DNA of 64,000 bases from Phycisphaerales bacterium (GTDB taxonomy: Bacteria; Planctomycetota; Phycisphaerae; Phycisphaerales; UBA1924): assembly GCA_007693785.1 (NCBI GenBank), contig RECY01000024.1, forward strand, positions 62,001-126,000, read 5' to 3'. The translations under genes and the position numbers were made by a program. How positions within the stretch are numbered: the first letter of the stretch is position 1; every line of letters starts with the position of its first letter. Positions 52,521 to 61,354 of the stretch are shown piece by piece. The notes under the pieces are model-generated. The model saw only the letters and a program-made list of their open reading frames with translations. It did no database searches and was not told where the DNA came from.

Positions 52521-52970
52521 TCAGATCGCCTTGCCGCGGTACCGCTCGGCCATCGCCAGCTTGGCGCGGGCCGCCCGGACGTCCTCGGTCAGCTTCGCCT
52601 GCTCGCCCATCCGGTCTGTGGCGCCCTCCGGCACCTTGCGGGCCTCGGCCTCGGCCAGCTCCGCACGCGCTTCCTGCTCGACCAGACGCTCGGCCTCGAC
52701 GGCCTGCTCGGCCAGCACCGTCAGCTCGTTCGCCGCCATCTTCACGAAACCGCCGCGGATGAAAAACCCGCGGTCCCCGCCCTTACCCTTGTCCGTATCG
52801 GCGACGCGCAGCTCCAGCGGGCCCACGCCCAGGCGGGCGAGGATCGGGGCGCGGTTCGGGAGCACGCCGAACAGCCCGTCCCACGCGGGGACCGAGGCGT
52901 ACTCGAGTTCGCCCTCGAACAGCTTCTTGCTCGGCGTCACAACCCTGCACGTGAAGCTCTTGGCGGCCAC
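52521..52970 (-). CDS. atpC: F-type ATP synthase epsilon subunit
   Basis: 149 residues: KSFTCRVVTPSKKLFEGELEYASVPAWDGLFGVLPNRAPILARLGVGPLELR, the beta-sandwich of epsilon, then FFIRGGFVKMAANELTVLAEQAVEAERL and a helical C terminus rich in Ala/Glu. It couples gamma rotation in F1 and inhibits wasteful ATP hydrolysis. The start is GTG behind GGAGG. The rest of the atp operon is absent: upstream is the divergent TPR gene and downstream is smpB, so atpC is transcribed on its own here. Confidence 0.9.
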   Translation of the reverse strand: MAAKSFTCRVVTPSKKLFEGELEYASVPAWDGLFGVLPNRAPILARLGVGPLELRVADTDKGKGGDRGFFIRGGFVKMAANELTVLAEQAVEAERLVEQEARAELAEAEARKVPEGATDRMGEQAKLTEDVRAARAKLAMAERYRGKAI

Positions 52971-53176
52971 TGGCGTCCTCCGTCTGCGGGTTTCGGCGTC
53001 CTCGACGACGCCTCAAGGGGCCCATCATAGCCCCCGGAAGACCCGACACGCTTCGCGAACCCCCCGGGGGCGACCCGGCCCGGGCGGGCGTTAGAATGCT
53101 CGGCCCGTCGCGGTCCCGCCACACGGCAGACGCACCCGACGAGGGCGGATCGGCGTACGTTCGGAAGGAGACCGCG

Positions 53177-54676
53177 TTGGCGATGTTCGGGAAGAAGAAA
53201 AAGGACGAAGACGGCGCCGTCGCGGAGACCGCCGCGTCGGCCCCCGCCCCCTCCACCGCGCTCGTGCCCGACCCCGCCCGTGCCCGCAAGTTCTTCGAGC
53301 ACGCCCGCACCGTCCACGAGACCACCAACTATGAGTACGCGATGCAGTCCTGGCTCCGCGGGCTCCGCTTCGACCCCACCGACATGAACGGGCTCGAGGG
53401 CTTCTTCAGCTCCTGCGCCATGTTCCTGGGCTCCGGCAAGGGCAAGATCAGCAAGGAGACCGCCAAGATCTTCGACGGCAAGGGCGACGTCGAGAAGTTC
53501 CTGCTCACGCTGCTCGCCTGGGGCACCAAGCCGACCGAGGCCGCCGCCGCCGTCCGCGCCGCCGAGTTCGCCGCCAAGATGAGCCTCGGCGAGCAGGTCT
53601 ACTGGATCTCCGAACGCGCGATCCCGCTGACCCTCGGCGAGAAGAAGCCGCGGAAAGATCTCTTGCTGAAGCTGGTGGAGGCGAACGAGAAAGTGGGGGC
53701 GTACGACCTCGCGGTGAAGGCCGGGGAGGGCGCGATGCGGATCGACCCGGCCGATAGCGAGCTCCAGAACCGGATGCGGAACATGAGCGCGCAGGCGACC
53801 ATGAGCCGCGGCGGCTTTGACGACGTCGGGCAGGAGGGCGGCTTCCGCAAGAACATCCGCGACTCCGCCAAGCAGCGCCAGCTCCAGGAAGAGGAGCGGA
53901 TCGTCAAGACCGACGACGTGAAGGACCGCGTGGTGCTCACCGCCGAGGCCGCGTTCAAGGAACGCCCGGACGACCTCCCGACCATCAGCAAGCTGGTTCG
54001 CGCGCTGCGTGAGCGCGGCAAGCCGGAAGACGAGCAGCGCGCCGTCCGCGTCGCGATGGACGCTTATCAGCGGACCAAGCAGTTCCGCTTCCGTCAGGAG
54101 GCCGGAGAGATCAAGCTCCGCATGGCTCGGCGCAAGCTGGAGGAATACCGCGAGCGTGCGGCCCAGAACCCCGAGGACGCCCCCGCTCAGGAAGCGCTCG
54201 CCAAAGCCGAGCGAAAATTCCTGGAGATGGAGCTGATCGAGCTCAACGCCCGGGTTGCGAACTATCCGACGGACCTGGGGCTGAAGTACGAGCTCGGGCG
54301 TCGCCAGTTCCGTGTGGGCGACTACGAGGCCGCGATCGCGCTGTTTCAGGAAGCCAAGAGCGACACGAAGCACCGCTCGTCGTCGCTCAAGTTCCTTGGG
54401 GAGTCCTTCGAGCAGATCGGCTGGTACGACGAAGCGATCGCGACTTTCCGCCAGGCGATCGAGCACCACAGCGATGAGAACAACGAGCTCGGCATGGAGC
54501 TGCGGTACGGGCTGATGTCCGCGCTCGCGAACAAGGCCGATCGGGAGCGCGACATGAGCGCCGCCGAGGAGGCCGACAAGCTCGCCTCCGCGATCGCGAT
54601 CCAGCAGATCGGCTACCGCGACATCAAGGCCCAGCGCGACCGCATCAAGAAGACGATGGGCGAGTTGCGTGGGTGA
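53177..54676 (+). CDS. TPR-repeat protein, function unknown
   Basis: About 499 residues. The N terminus is FGKKKKDEDG followed by an Ala/Pro linker. Residues about 60-500 are helical, with recognisable TPR units such as NYEYAMQSWLRGLRFDPTDMNG, AYDLAVKAGEGAMRIDPADSEL, KYELGRRQFRVGDYEAAIALFQEAKSD and FEQIGWYDEAIATFRQAIEHHSDEN. A Lys/Glu-rich middle may be coiled coil. TTG at 53177 has AAGGAG at ideal spacing; ATG at 53183 is the alternative, two codons in. No signal peptide, so it is a cytoplasmic scaffold. It overlaps kdsB by 8 nt; divergent from atpC. Confidence 0.75.
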   Translation: MAMFGKKKKDEDGAVAETAASAPAPSTALVPDPARARKFFEHARTVHETTNYEYAMQSWLRGLRFDPTDMNGLEGFFSSCAMFLGSGKGKISKETAKIFDGKGDVEKFLLTLLAWGTKPTEAAAAVRAAEFAAKMSLGEQVYWISERAIPLTLGEKKPRKDLLLKLVEANEKVGAYDLAVKAGEGAMRIDPADSELQNRMRNMSAQATMSRGGFDDVGQEGGFRKNIRDSAKQRQLQEEERIVKTDDVKDRVVLTAEAAFKERPDDLPTISKLVRALRERGKPEDEQRAVRVAMDAYQRTKQFRFRQEAGEIKLRMARRKLEEYRERAAQNPEDAPAQEALAKAERKFLEMELIELNARVANYPTDLGLKYELGRRQFRVGDYEAAIALFQEAKSDTKHRSSSLKFLGESFEQIGWYDEAIATFRQAIEHHSDENNELGMELRYGLMSALANKADRERDMSAAEEADKLASAIAIQQIGYRDIKAQRDRIKKTMGELRG

Positions 54677-55457
54677 GACGCCCCCGAGCCGCCTCGACCC
54701 GTCCGGCCCCTTCGCCGTCGCGATGATTCCCGCCCGCATGGGCTCGGAGCGGTTCCCCGGCAAGGTCCTCGCCGCCGAGACAGGGCGACCGCTGATCGCC
54801 CACGTCATCGACCGCGCCCGGGCGGCGTCGTGCGTCGCCCGCGTCGTGGTCGCGACCGACAACGAGCGCGTGCTCGCGGCCGCCAGCGACGCCGGGGCCG
54901 AGGGCGTGCTGACCTCGCCCGCCCATCCCAACGGGACCAGCCGCCTCGCCGAAGCCGCCGAGGCGCTCACGCTCGACCCGGGAACCATTGTCATCAACGT
55001 CCAGGGCGACGAGCCGGAGATCGAGCCCGCGGTGATCGACGCGGCCGCCGACGCCCTCCTCGCCGACCACGGCGCCTCGATCGGCACCGTCGCCTCCCCC
55101 CTCGCCCCCGGGCAGGATCCCGCCGACCCGAACATCGTCAAAGCCGTGCTCGCCGCCAACGGGCGCGCCCTCTACTTCACCCGCGCCCACGCCCCGCACG
55201 CCCGCGACCCCGCCGACGCCCCGGCCCGCCCCCTCAAGCACGTCGGCGTCTACGCCTACCGCGCCGCCTTCCTCGCCGAATACGCCCGCCTCACGCAAAC
55301 CCCCCTCGAACGCACCGAGCGCCTCGAGCAACTCCGCGCTCTGGAGCACGGGCGGGTGATCGCGGTCGCCGTGATGGAAACCGCCCATGCCGGGATCGAC
55401 ACTCCCGAGCAGTACCGGGCGTTCGTCGATCGCTGGCGGGCCTCTCAGCCCCAATAG
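54669..55457 (+). CDS. kdsB: 3-deoxy-manno-octulosonate cytidylyltransferase
   Basis: 262 residues. Activates Kdo as CMP-Kdo for lipopolysaccharide inner core. MIPARMGSERFPGKVLA is the nucleotide-binding start, followed by VVVATDNERVL, INVQGDEPEIEP with the metal Asp, YFTRAHAPHARD, KHVGVYAYRAAFL and the closing GIDTPEQYRAF. GTG start, overlapping the TPR gene by 8 nt. With lpxB at the window edge it implies an LPS-bearing outer membrane. Confidence 0.92.
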   Translation: MGETPPSRLDPSGPFAVAMIPARMGSERFPGKVLAAETGRPLIAHVIDRARAASCVARVVVATDNERVLAAASDAGAEGVLTSPAHPNGTSRLAEAAEALTLDPGTIVINVQGDEPEIEPAVIDAAADALLADHGASIGTVASPLAPGQDPADPNIVKAVLAANGRALYFTRAHAPHARDPADAPARPLKHVGVYAYRAAFLAEYARLTQTPLERTERLEQLRALEHGRVIAVAVMETAHAGIDTPEQYRAFVDRWRASQPQ

Positions 55458-55555
55458 CCCCGAGAACGGGCCATGAGACGCTCGCCCCCGGACGCCGGGG
55501 CGTTCGCCTCGGCGCCCCGGCTGGTGCGGTTCACCAAAACTTGATACGCTCTGAT

Positions 55556-57511
55556 ATGCCCCTCGCGCCAAACGTCACTCTTCTGCTCAGCCCCGACGCC
55601 CAGACGCCGGGTTCGTCCTACCGCAACCTCTCCTCCCGGCGTCCCCCCCCGCCCAGCGACGACGACAGCGCCGCCAACCTCCTTTCCGGCGCGGGCAGCC
55701 GAACCACCAGCACCGAGTACTACTCCCCGATCCCCGACGGCTACAAGCACGGGCGTCACAAGTACGTCGCCGTCTTCGGCACCGTCATGAGCGGGCTCGG
55801 CAAGGGCATCTTCGCCTCCAGCCTCGCCAAGATGCTGCGCGACAAAGGCCTCACCGTCGCCCCGGTCAAGCTCGAGGGCTACCTCAACATCGACGCCGGC
55901 ACCCTCAACCCCTACCGGCACGGCGAGGTGTTCGTCCTCGACGACGGCACCGAGTGCGACATGGACCTCGGCACCTACGAGCGACTCCTCGACCTCAACC
56001 TCGGCAAGCACAACTTCATGACCGCCGGGCGGATCTACTCCGAGATCCTCGACCGCGAACGCCAGGGCGTGTATCTCGGGCGCGACGTTCAGATGATCCC
56101 GCACGTCACCGGCGAGGTGAAACGCAAGCTCCGCGAACTCGCCGTCCGGGGCGACGGCGAGAAGCCCGCCGACGTCGTCTTCGTCGAAGTCGGCGGCACC
56201 GTGGGCGACTACGAGAACGGCTTCTACATCGAGGCCCTCCGCGAGCTTGCCTTCGAAGAAGGCCCCGAGTCCACCTGCTTCGTCGCGCTCACCTACATCA
56301 TCGAGCCGGCCGCCCTGGGCGAGCAGAAGTCCAAAGCCGCCCAGCTCGGCATCAAGCGCCTGATGGAAGCGGGCATCCAGCCCCACGTCATCGCTTGCCG
56401 AGCGACCCATCCCGTGCAGCGCACGGTGATGGAAAAGATCGCGATGTTCAGCAACGTCAGCCAGCGCCGCGTCTTCAGCATGCACGACCGGCGCAGCATC
56501 TACACCATCCCCGACGAAATGCGCCAGGAAGGGCTCGACCGCGAGATCATGAGCGTGCTCGACCTGCACGACCGCGTCGACTTCGCCCACGAGGACGAGG
56601 CCCGCGAGCGGTGGTCCACCTTCGTGCGCGCGCTGGTCCGCCCCAAACGCCGGCGACTCAACGTCGGCATCACCGGCAAGTACGCCAACCTGCGCGACGC
56701 CTACGCCTCCATCGACAAGGCCCTCGAGCACTGCGCCGCCCACCTCGCCTGCGACGTCGACCTCCGCTGGGTCGACACGACCGAGTTGAGCGACCAGAAC
56801 GTCGCGAACGCGCTGAGCGGGCTCGACGCCGTCATCGTCCCCGGCGGCTTCGGCACCCGCGGCGTCGAGGGCAAGATCGCCTGCGTCAAGCACTGCCGCG
56901 AGCAAGGCATCCCCTACCTCGGCATCTGCCTCGGCTTCCAGGTCGCCGTCATCGAGTTCGCCCGCAACGTCCTGGGTCTCCCCGGCGCGACCAGCACCGA
57001 GTTCGACCCCGAATCCCCCGACGCCGTCATCAGCGAACTGCCCGAGCAGAAACGCATCGAGGGCCTCGGCGGCACCATGCGCCTCGGCGCCCAGGACGTC
57101 CGCGTCGAAGCCGGCTCACTCGCCAGCTTCCTCTACGACGGCACCACCAGCATCCGCGAACGCTTCCGACACCGCTACGAGGTCGAGCCGAGGTACATCG
57201 AACGCCTCGAAGCCGCGGGCCTGATCTTCAGCGGCAGGCACCCCGAGCAGCCCATCATGCAGATGCTCGAGCTCCCGCAGTGGACCGGCGACGAGGAAGG
57301 CGCGGGCGACCGCCCCACGCACCCCTACTTCATCGCCGCCCAGTACCACCCGGAGCTGACCAGCCGCCCGCTCCGCCCGCAGCCGATGTTCATGGGCCTG
57401 CTCGCCGCCGCGATCGACCGCCAGCCCCAGCCCGAGGGCGAGCCCTCCTCCCGCGACGACGTGCTGCGCCGCTGGCTCCGCCGCCCGGCCCGCAACGGGC
57501 AGCTCGCCTGA
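55556..57511 (+). CDS. pyrG: CTP synthase, divergent and extended
   Basis: Makes CTP from UTP, ATP and glutamine. 651 residues against about 535-550 usually. The first 67 residues are a Pro/Ser-rich extension, and about 30 more follow the end. The synthetase domain starts YVAVFGTVMSGLGKGIFASSLA (70-91), where most enzymes have VTGGVVSSLGKG; KLEGYLNIDAGTLNPYRHGEVFVLDDG replaces the near-invariant KxDPYxNxDPGTM. The glutaminase domain is intact: GGFGTRGVEGK, C458 in GICLGFQ, and H598, E600 in AQYHPE. No other in-frame ATG precedes the domain. Catalysis looks possible despite the motif changes. Confidence 0.9.
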   Translation: MPLAPNVTLLLSPDAQTPGSSYRNLSSRRPPPPSDDDSAANLLSGAGSRTTSTEYYSPIPDGYKHGRHKYVAVFGTVMSGLGKGIFASSLAKMLRDKGLTVAPVKLEGYLNIDAGTLNPYRHGEVFVLDDGTECDMDLGTYERLLDLNLGKHNFMTAGRIYSEILDRERQGVYLGRDVQMIPHVTGEVKRKLRELAVRGDGEKPADVVFVEVGGTVGDYENGFYIEALRELAFEEGPESTCFVALTYIIEPAALGEQKSKAAQLGIKRLMEAGIQPHVIACRATHPVQRTVMEKIAMFSNVSQRRVFSMHDRRSIYTIPDEMRQEGLDREIMSVLDLHDRVDFAHEDEARERWSTFVRALVRPKRRRLNVGITGKYANLRDAYASIDKALEHCAAHLACDVDLRWVDTTELSDQNVANALSGLDAVIVPGGFGTRGVEGKIACVKHCREQGIPYLGICLGFQVAVIEFARNVLGLPGATSTEFDPESPDAVISELPEQKRIEGLGGTMRLGAQDVRVEAGSLASFLYDGTTSIRERFRHRYEVEPRYIERLEAAGLIFSGRHPEQPIMQMLELPQWTGDEEGAGDRPTHPYFIAAQYHPELTSRPLRPQPMFMGLLAAAIDRQPQPEGEPSSRDDVLRRWLRRPARNGQLA

Positions 57512-57535
57512 CGGCGATTCCTCGCGTGAACCCTG

Positions 57536-58336
57536 TCAACCCCGCCGAACACCCTCGTCCTCTTCCAATGCCCTCGCCGCGTCCTCCAGCAGGCACGCGC
57601 TGAACCGGTCCGCGTGCCCGAGCGACACGCGGCAGTTGTGCAGCATCGTCTGCGCGTGCATCAACGCCTCGATCGCGCCATCGACCACCCCTGCGCGCAC
57701 GAACACGTGGATCGCCCACGGGCGGTTGGTCGCGTTGTCCGGCTGGATCTCGGCGAGGTGCCACCGGACGGCCGACGCGATCCGCTCGCGCAGCCCCGCC
57801 GAGTCTTGCCGCCTCGCGAAGCGATCGAGCGCGTGCAAAGCCGCGAGCTCGCCCTCGGTCCAGACCTCGATCGCGCCGTCGTGCGTGCCCGGCAGCAACG
57901 CGCCCTCCCCGTGGGCGATCAGGGCGTAGGGGTCGAAGGCGTCTTCACCCTGCGCTAATGCACGCCACAGGCGGGCCTCCGGCGGGAGCGCCGGCTCGCT
58001 CGGGGGCCCCGGCGGGGGCACGCCGAGCAAGCAGGCGAGAAAATCACGATCCGCCGGGCGGCGGTTGCCGAGCTCGTCGCGGAACTCGTGGGCAAAGCGG
58101 CGACGTCTCTCCGGCTCGCCTCCGGGCCCGGGGCTGTCGTTTGGTATCGGTGGCGCGAGGGGCGTGCTGACGAGGCCCGGTGCGGCGGCTGAACGACACG
58201 CCGCAACCCACCACCCGAGAACGTTCGGCGTGCCCCGCGTCACGCGCCCGCTCCGCGTCGGGCGTACGGTGGCTGCCGAGGGGTTTCCTTCGCGTTTCGC
58301 ACGTTCAAGCGCTCCTCGGTCTGAAATCCTCGGCAC
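57536..58336 (-). CDS. Hypothetical protein
   Basis: Up to 266 residues; the true start is unclear because the first 80 are low-complexity Arg/Pro/Ala. The C-terminal 180 look like a folded domain: ERRRRFAHEFRDELGNRRPADRDFLACLLGVPP, YALIAHGEGALLPGTHDGAIEVWTEGELAALHALDRFA, RWHLAEIQPDNATNRPWAIHVFV, AIEALMHAQTMLHNCRVSLGHADRFSACLLEDAARALEED. It uses ordinary genome codons. It has no signal peptide or membrane helix, and I do not recognise the family. Convergent with pyrG and divergent from a small zinc-ribbon gene. Confidence 0.6.
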   Translation of the reverse strand: MPRISDRGALERAKREGNPSAATVRPTRSGRVTRGTPNVLGWWVAACRSAAAPGLVSTPLAPPIPNDSPGPGGEPERRRRFAHEFRDELGNRRPADRDFLACLLGVPPPGPPSEPALPPEARLWRALAQGEDAFDPYALIAHGEGALLPGTHDGAIEVWTEGELAALHALDRFARRQDSAGLRERIASAVRWHLAEIQPDNATNRPWAIHVFVRAGVVDGAIEALMHAQTMLHNCRVSLGHADRFSACLLEDAARALEEDEGVRRG

Positions 58337-58368
58337 CTTCGCGACGAGTTATCGGTACGCTGTTTCTG

Positions 58369-58656
58369 ATGGCTGTCCTTGATCGTCCGCCGCCTTCGCG
58401 CCTCATGCGGCGCATGTGCCCGAGTTGTGGGCATCGGGGCCATGCGCTTCAACAGGAATGGCCCCGTCGCCCCGTCGCCTGCCCGGGGTGCGGCGTGGAC
58501 CTCTACGCGCGTCCGCCGAGGAGCTACGCCGAGATGGAAGGCCTGATCCCCGCGAGCCCGGGCCCGGCGCGGCGACCACATCGGACCGCGCTCGCGGTCC
58601 GCGTGTTCGCGTCCGCAGCCCGATCGATTCGACGCCTCCTCGGCTCGCGAACCTGA
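58369..58656 (+). CDS. Small zinc-ribbon protein
   Basis: 95 residues. MCPSCGHRGHALQQEWPRRPVACPGCGVDLYARPPRSYAEMEGL has a CxxC-CxxC zinc ribbon (about residues 18-42), followed by a basic C terminus (VRVFASAARSIRRLLGSRT) that could be amphipathic. No function can be given. The ATG is 32 bp from the divergent start of the hypothetical gene, and the frame is open further upstream. It is convergent with the GT2 gene. Confidence 0.5.
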   Translation: MAVLDRPPPSRLMRRMCPSCGHRGHALQQEWPRRPVACPGCGVDLYARPPRSYAEMEGLIPASPGPARRPHRTALAVRVFASAARSIRRLLGSRT

Positions 58657-58673
58657 ACACGTCCGCGCCCGCG

Positions 58674-59624
58674 TCAAGAAGCCGGCACCCATCGCACGGT
58701 CGGCTCCGGCTGGGGTCTCGGCGTCCGCCAGCCATGGGCTGCGGTGACCGACCAGGGCTCTTGGAAAAGCCGGTAGTCCGGCGCGGCCGTGATCGCGTGC
58801 GGGCGACGCGTCTCGTGATACAGGTGGTACGCGTGGGTCCCCCGAACCGCGACCGTGAGACGGAGCCGGGGGCGTAACGCGTGCAGGCGTCGGCTCAGGT
58901 CGTCGTCGTCAAAGCCGGAACCCTGATAACGCTCGTCATACCCGTTGACGTCTCGGAGCGCCCGCACGCCGACGGCGTGGTGCCCCCCGATCGTTTTGGG
59001 CTTGTGCGGCTTGAGCATGCCGAGATCGCCGAGCCCGAAACGCCGCCCCGCGTGCTGCGCGACGTAGCGCGCGTGCCGACGCCCGAGCGCGACGCGCTGC
59101 GGGCGTGTCGCCAAACTGCGCACCAGCGCCGGGCCCAGGCGCGGGTCCAGGAGCGCGTCCGTGCGCACGCGTCCGGTCTGCGCCGGGTCGAGTTCGAATC
59201 GATAGGGAATGACCAGTTCGGCGCCCCGTTCGGCGTGGGCGGCGTGCTGCGCGACCGTCTCCGGCGCGAGCAGCGTGTCACCGTCCAGCACGAGCACCAG
59301 GTCCTGCGGGCGCGGATCGAAACAGGCCTCGATCGCCCGGAGCCCGTTGTTGCGGACCTGATTCAAGCGAGGCTCGCCCTGATGGTCGCGCGCGGTGTGG
59401 ACGAGCGGCGGGGGTTCACGACCGGCGTCGCGAGCCGACGAGGCGACCCGCGGCCAGAGCTCGGCGATCAGCTCCGCGATCGAGCCGTCCGCCCCGTGCC
59501 CGTCCGTCGTCAGAGTCACCGAATCCGGTGGGCGTGTTTGGAGCGCGATCGATGCCAGGCACGCCCCGAGGTGCCGGGTCACGTGCGTTGGGATCAGAAG
59601 GTGGACGCGGGGCGTGTCGGGCAT
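58674..59624 (-). CDS. GT2 family glycosyltransferase
   Basis: 316 residues, no membrane helix. VHLLIPTHVTRHLGACLASIALQTRPPDSVTLTTDGHG is the GT-A nucleotide-binding start, VLVLDGDTLL carries the DxD-type metal site, and GYDERYQGSGFDDDDLSRRLHAL contains the acceptor/catalytic acidic motif (ED-like) of GT2 enzymes such as WfgS and chondroitin-polymerase relatives. It transfers a sugar from a nucleotide donor, perhaps to LPS or an exopolysaccharide; the acceptor is unknown. The start is the ATG at MPDTPRVH; the longer frame upstream is not protein-like. Confidence 0.82.
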   Translation of the reverse strand: MPDTPRVHLLIPTHVTRHLGACLASIALQTRPPDSVTLTTDGHGADGSIAELIAELWPRVASSARDAGREPPPLVHTARDHQGEPRLNQVRNNGLRAIEACFDPRPQDLVLVLDGDTLLAPETVAQHAAHAERGAELVIPYRFELDPAQTGRVRTDALLDPRLGPALVRSLATRPQRVALGRRHARYVAQHAGRRFGLGDLGMLKPHKPKTIGGHHAVGVRALRDVNGYDERYQGSGFDDDDLSRRLHALRPRLRLTVAVRGTHAYHLYHETRRPHAITAAPDYRLFQEPWSVTAAHGWRTPRPQPEPTVRWVPAS

Positions 59625-59835
59625 GGCGTTCAGAGCGGTGGCGCGGATGAGGCAGACAGTAGGGCCTGGAACGGGCAGAGCGGCTCGGGGAGGCACGCCG
59701 ACCGTTTCCCGCCCGTCGAACGCGCGTTGTGCTGCAAGCCCGACCCGAGGCGGCCGATACCAAGCGACGAGCGTTGCACGGGGCTGTTCGCGTGTGCGTG
59801 GTTCGGTGGTGTCGGCCTTGCGGATCGGAGCGGCA

Positions 59836-60363
59836 ATGGCTTCGGACGGTTCTAACGCGGCGAGAGCCTCCACCGGGTGGATGACGGTGCCCCCGCCCCC
59901 GACCGGGCCGGGCAAGGTCTTCCGCCCGGAGACGGCGTCGCCCGCCCCGAGCCGCCCCCGTGCGCCGGAAACGGAAGCCCCCGCGCCGCCCGAGCCCCCG
60001 GAAGCGATCCCGCACGCCCCGCGATCGGGGACGTTCCACCCGGACGGCGACGCGCTCCGAAAGTTTGAGGCCGAGCTCGACGTCGCGGAACTCGACGATC
60101 GCGACCGCCCCAGCTCAACGTGGTCGGCCCGCGCCCGCTCGATCTGCCGAAGCTCCATGGCGTTTCAGAGCCGACGCATGTGCTACGTCGACCGGATGAT
60201 CGTCGCGGCGGTGCATCTCATCGACGACAAGCCGGTGACGCTCTTTGGGCGCGTCCGCGCGTGCGAGTACGAGTCCGAAGGGCAGTACCGCGTCGAGATG
60301 GACCTGGTCCCGATGCCCGAGAGCAAGGCGCTGACCGACTGGATCGAAGCCCGCTTGAAGTGA
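59836..60363 (+). CDS. PilZ-domain-like protein
   Basis: 175 residues. The first 65 are Pro-rich and probably disordered. Residues about 80-170 look like a PilZ barrel: DDRDRPSSTWSARARSICRSSMAFQSRRMCYVDRMIVAAVHLIDDKPVTLFGRVRACEYESEGQYRVEMDL. The c-di-GMP motif RxxxR is only loosely present and the later (D/N)xSxxG is degenerate, so ligand binding is uncertain. It lies 58 nt upstream of panC on the same strand. A second PilZ protein follows panC. Confidence 0.6.
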   Translation: MASDGSNAARASTGWMTVPPPPTGPGKVFRPETASPAPSRPRAPETEAPAPPEPPEAIPHAPRSGTFHPDGDALRKFEAELDVAELDDRDRPSSTWSARARSICRSSMAFQSRRMCYVDRMIVAAVHLIDDKPVTLFGRVRACEYESEGQYRVEMDLVPMPESKALTDWIEARLK

Positions 60364-60421
60364 TCCCAGAGGCCTCGGCGTCCCCGCGAGGGCCCGCGTC
60401 GCGTCGGGCGTCGTTCTACCC

Positions 60422-61276
60422 TTGGCGGCTGTGGATCTCTTGCGGACCAACGCGGATCTCCGTGCCTTTTCGCCCGCGGGGTGCGTGCTGTCGCCAACGA
60501 TGGGGGCCTTGCACGCGGGGCACGCGGCGCTGATCGCGCAGGGCGTTCGCGAGGCCCGCGCGCGGGGGCGCCGGGCGTTGGTGACGGTCTTCGTCAATCC
60601 GACGCAGTTCAACGACCCGGCGGACCTGGCGGCTTACCCGCAGACGCTCGATGATGATCTGAGCATCTGCAAGCAAGCCGGGGCCGACGCGGTATACGCT
60701 CCCGCACGCTCCGAGGTCTACCCGCCCGGTACTGAAGTCGAGCGTCCGTCGCTCCCGCCGGTCGCGACCGAGCCCGGGCTGGAGGACGCGCACCGACCCG
60801 GGCACTTTGAGGGTGTCTGCCAGGTGGTGCTGCGTCTGTTCCGCCTGTGCGAACCGTCGGCGGCCGTCTTTGGGGAGAAGGACTGGCAGCAGCTTCAGGT
60901 GGTCCGCGCGATGTCGGCTCAAGAGGCGACGGGGGTCGAGATCCTGAGCGCCGCGACGGTGCGTGAGGCGGACGGGCTCGCGATGAGCAGCCGAAACGCC
61001 CGTCTGGATGGCGCCGCCAGGGCGCGAGCGCGCAGCCTCGCGCAGGCGTTATCGGCCGGCGGGGCCGAGCAGGACCCGGGCCTGGCGGAGGCGGCGATGC
61101 GTCGCGTGCTGGACGGGGCCGGGGTGCGGGTCGAGTACGCGGTGGTCCGAGAAGCCGTCTCGCTGCGTCCGGTGGCAGGGGGGGCAAGCGGGGAGGGTTC
61201 GGCGTATCGGGCGCTCGTGGCGGCTTGGAGCGGGGGCGTTCGCCTGATCGATAATGCCGCCTGGCCGAGCCCTTGA
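60422..61276 (+). CDS. panC: Pantothenate synthetase
   Basis: Joins pantoate and beta-alanine with ATP. 284 residues. PTMGALHAGHAALI is the HIGH-type ATP site, FVNPTQFNDPADLAAYPQTLDDDL binds pantoate, RPGHFEGVCQVVLRLF and VFGEKDWQQLQVVRAM continue the active site, and the KMSKS-like SSRNARL follows. The start is TTG at 60422; a GTG three codons later would also keep the fold. It sits between PilZ-domain genes. With panD at 1278 it supplies both ends of the beta-alanine branch. Confidence 0.93.
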   Translation: MAAVDLLRTNADLRAFSPAGCVLSPTMGALHAGHAALIAQGVREARARGRRALVTVFVNPTQFNDPADLAAYPQTLDDDLSICKQAGADAVYAPARSEVYPPGTEVERPSLPPVATEPGLEDAHRPGHFEGVCQVVLRLFRLCEPSAAVFGEKDWQQLQVVRAMSAQEATGVEILSAATVREADGLAMSSRNARLDGAARARARSLAQALSAGGAEQDPGLAEAAMRRVLDGAGVRVEYAVVREAVSLRPVAGGASGEGSAYRALVAAWSGGVRLIDNAAWPSP

Positions 61277-61354
61277 ACGTCTCCTCGACAGAATAGAAGC
61301 TGGATCCCGGGCGGGGAGCATCCGATCTTCTCCACGAGTTTCAGGGGGTCTCGG

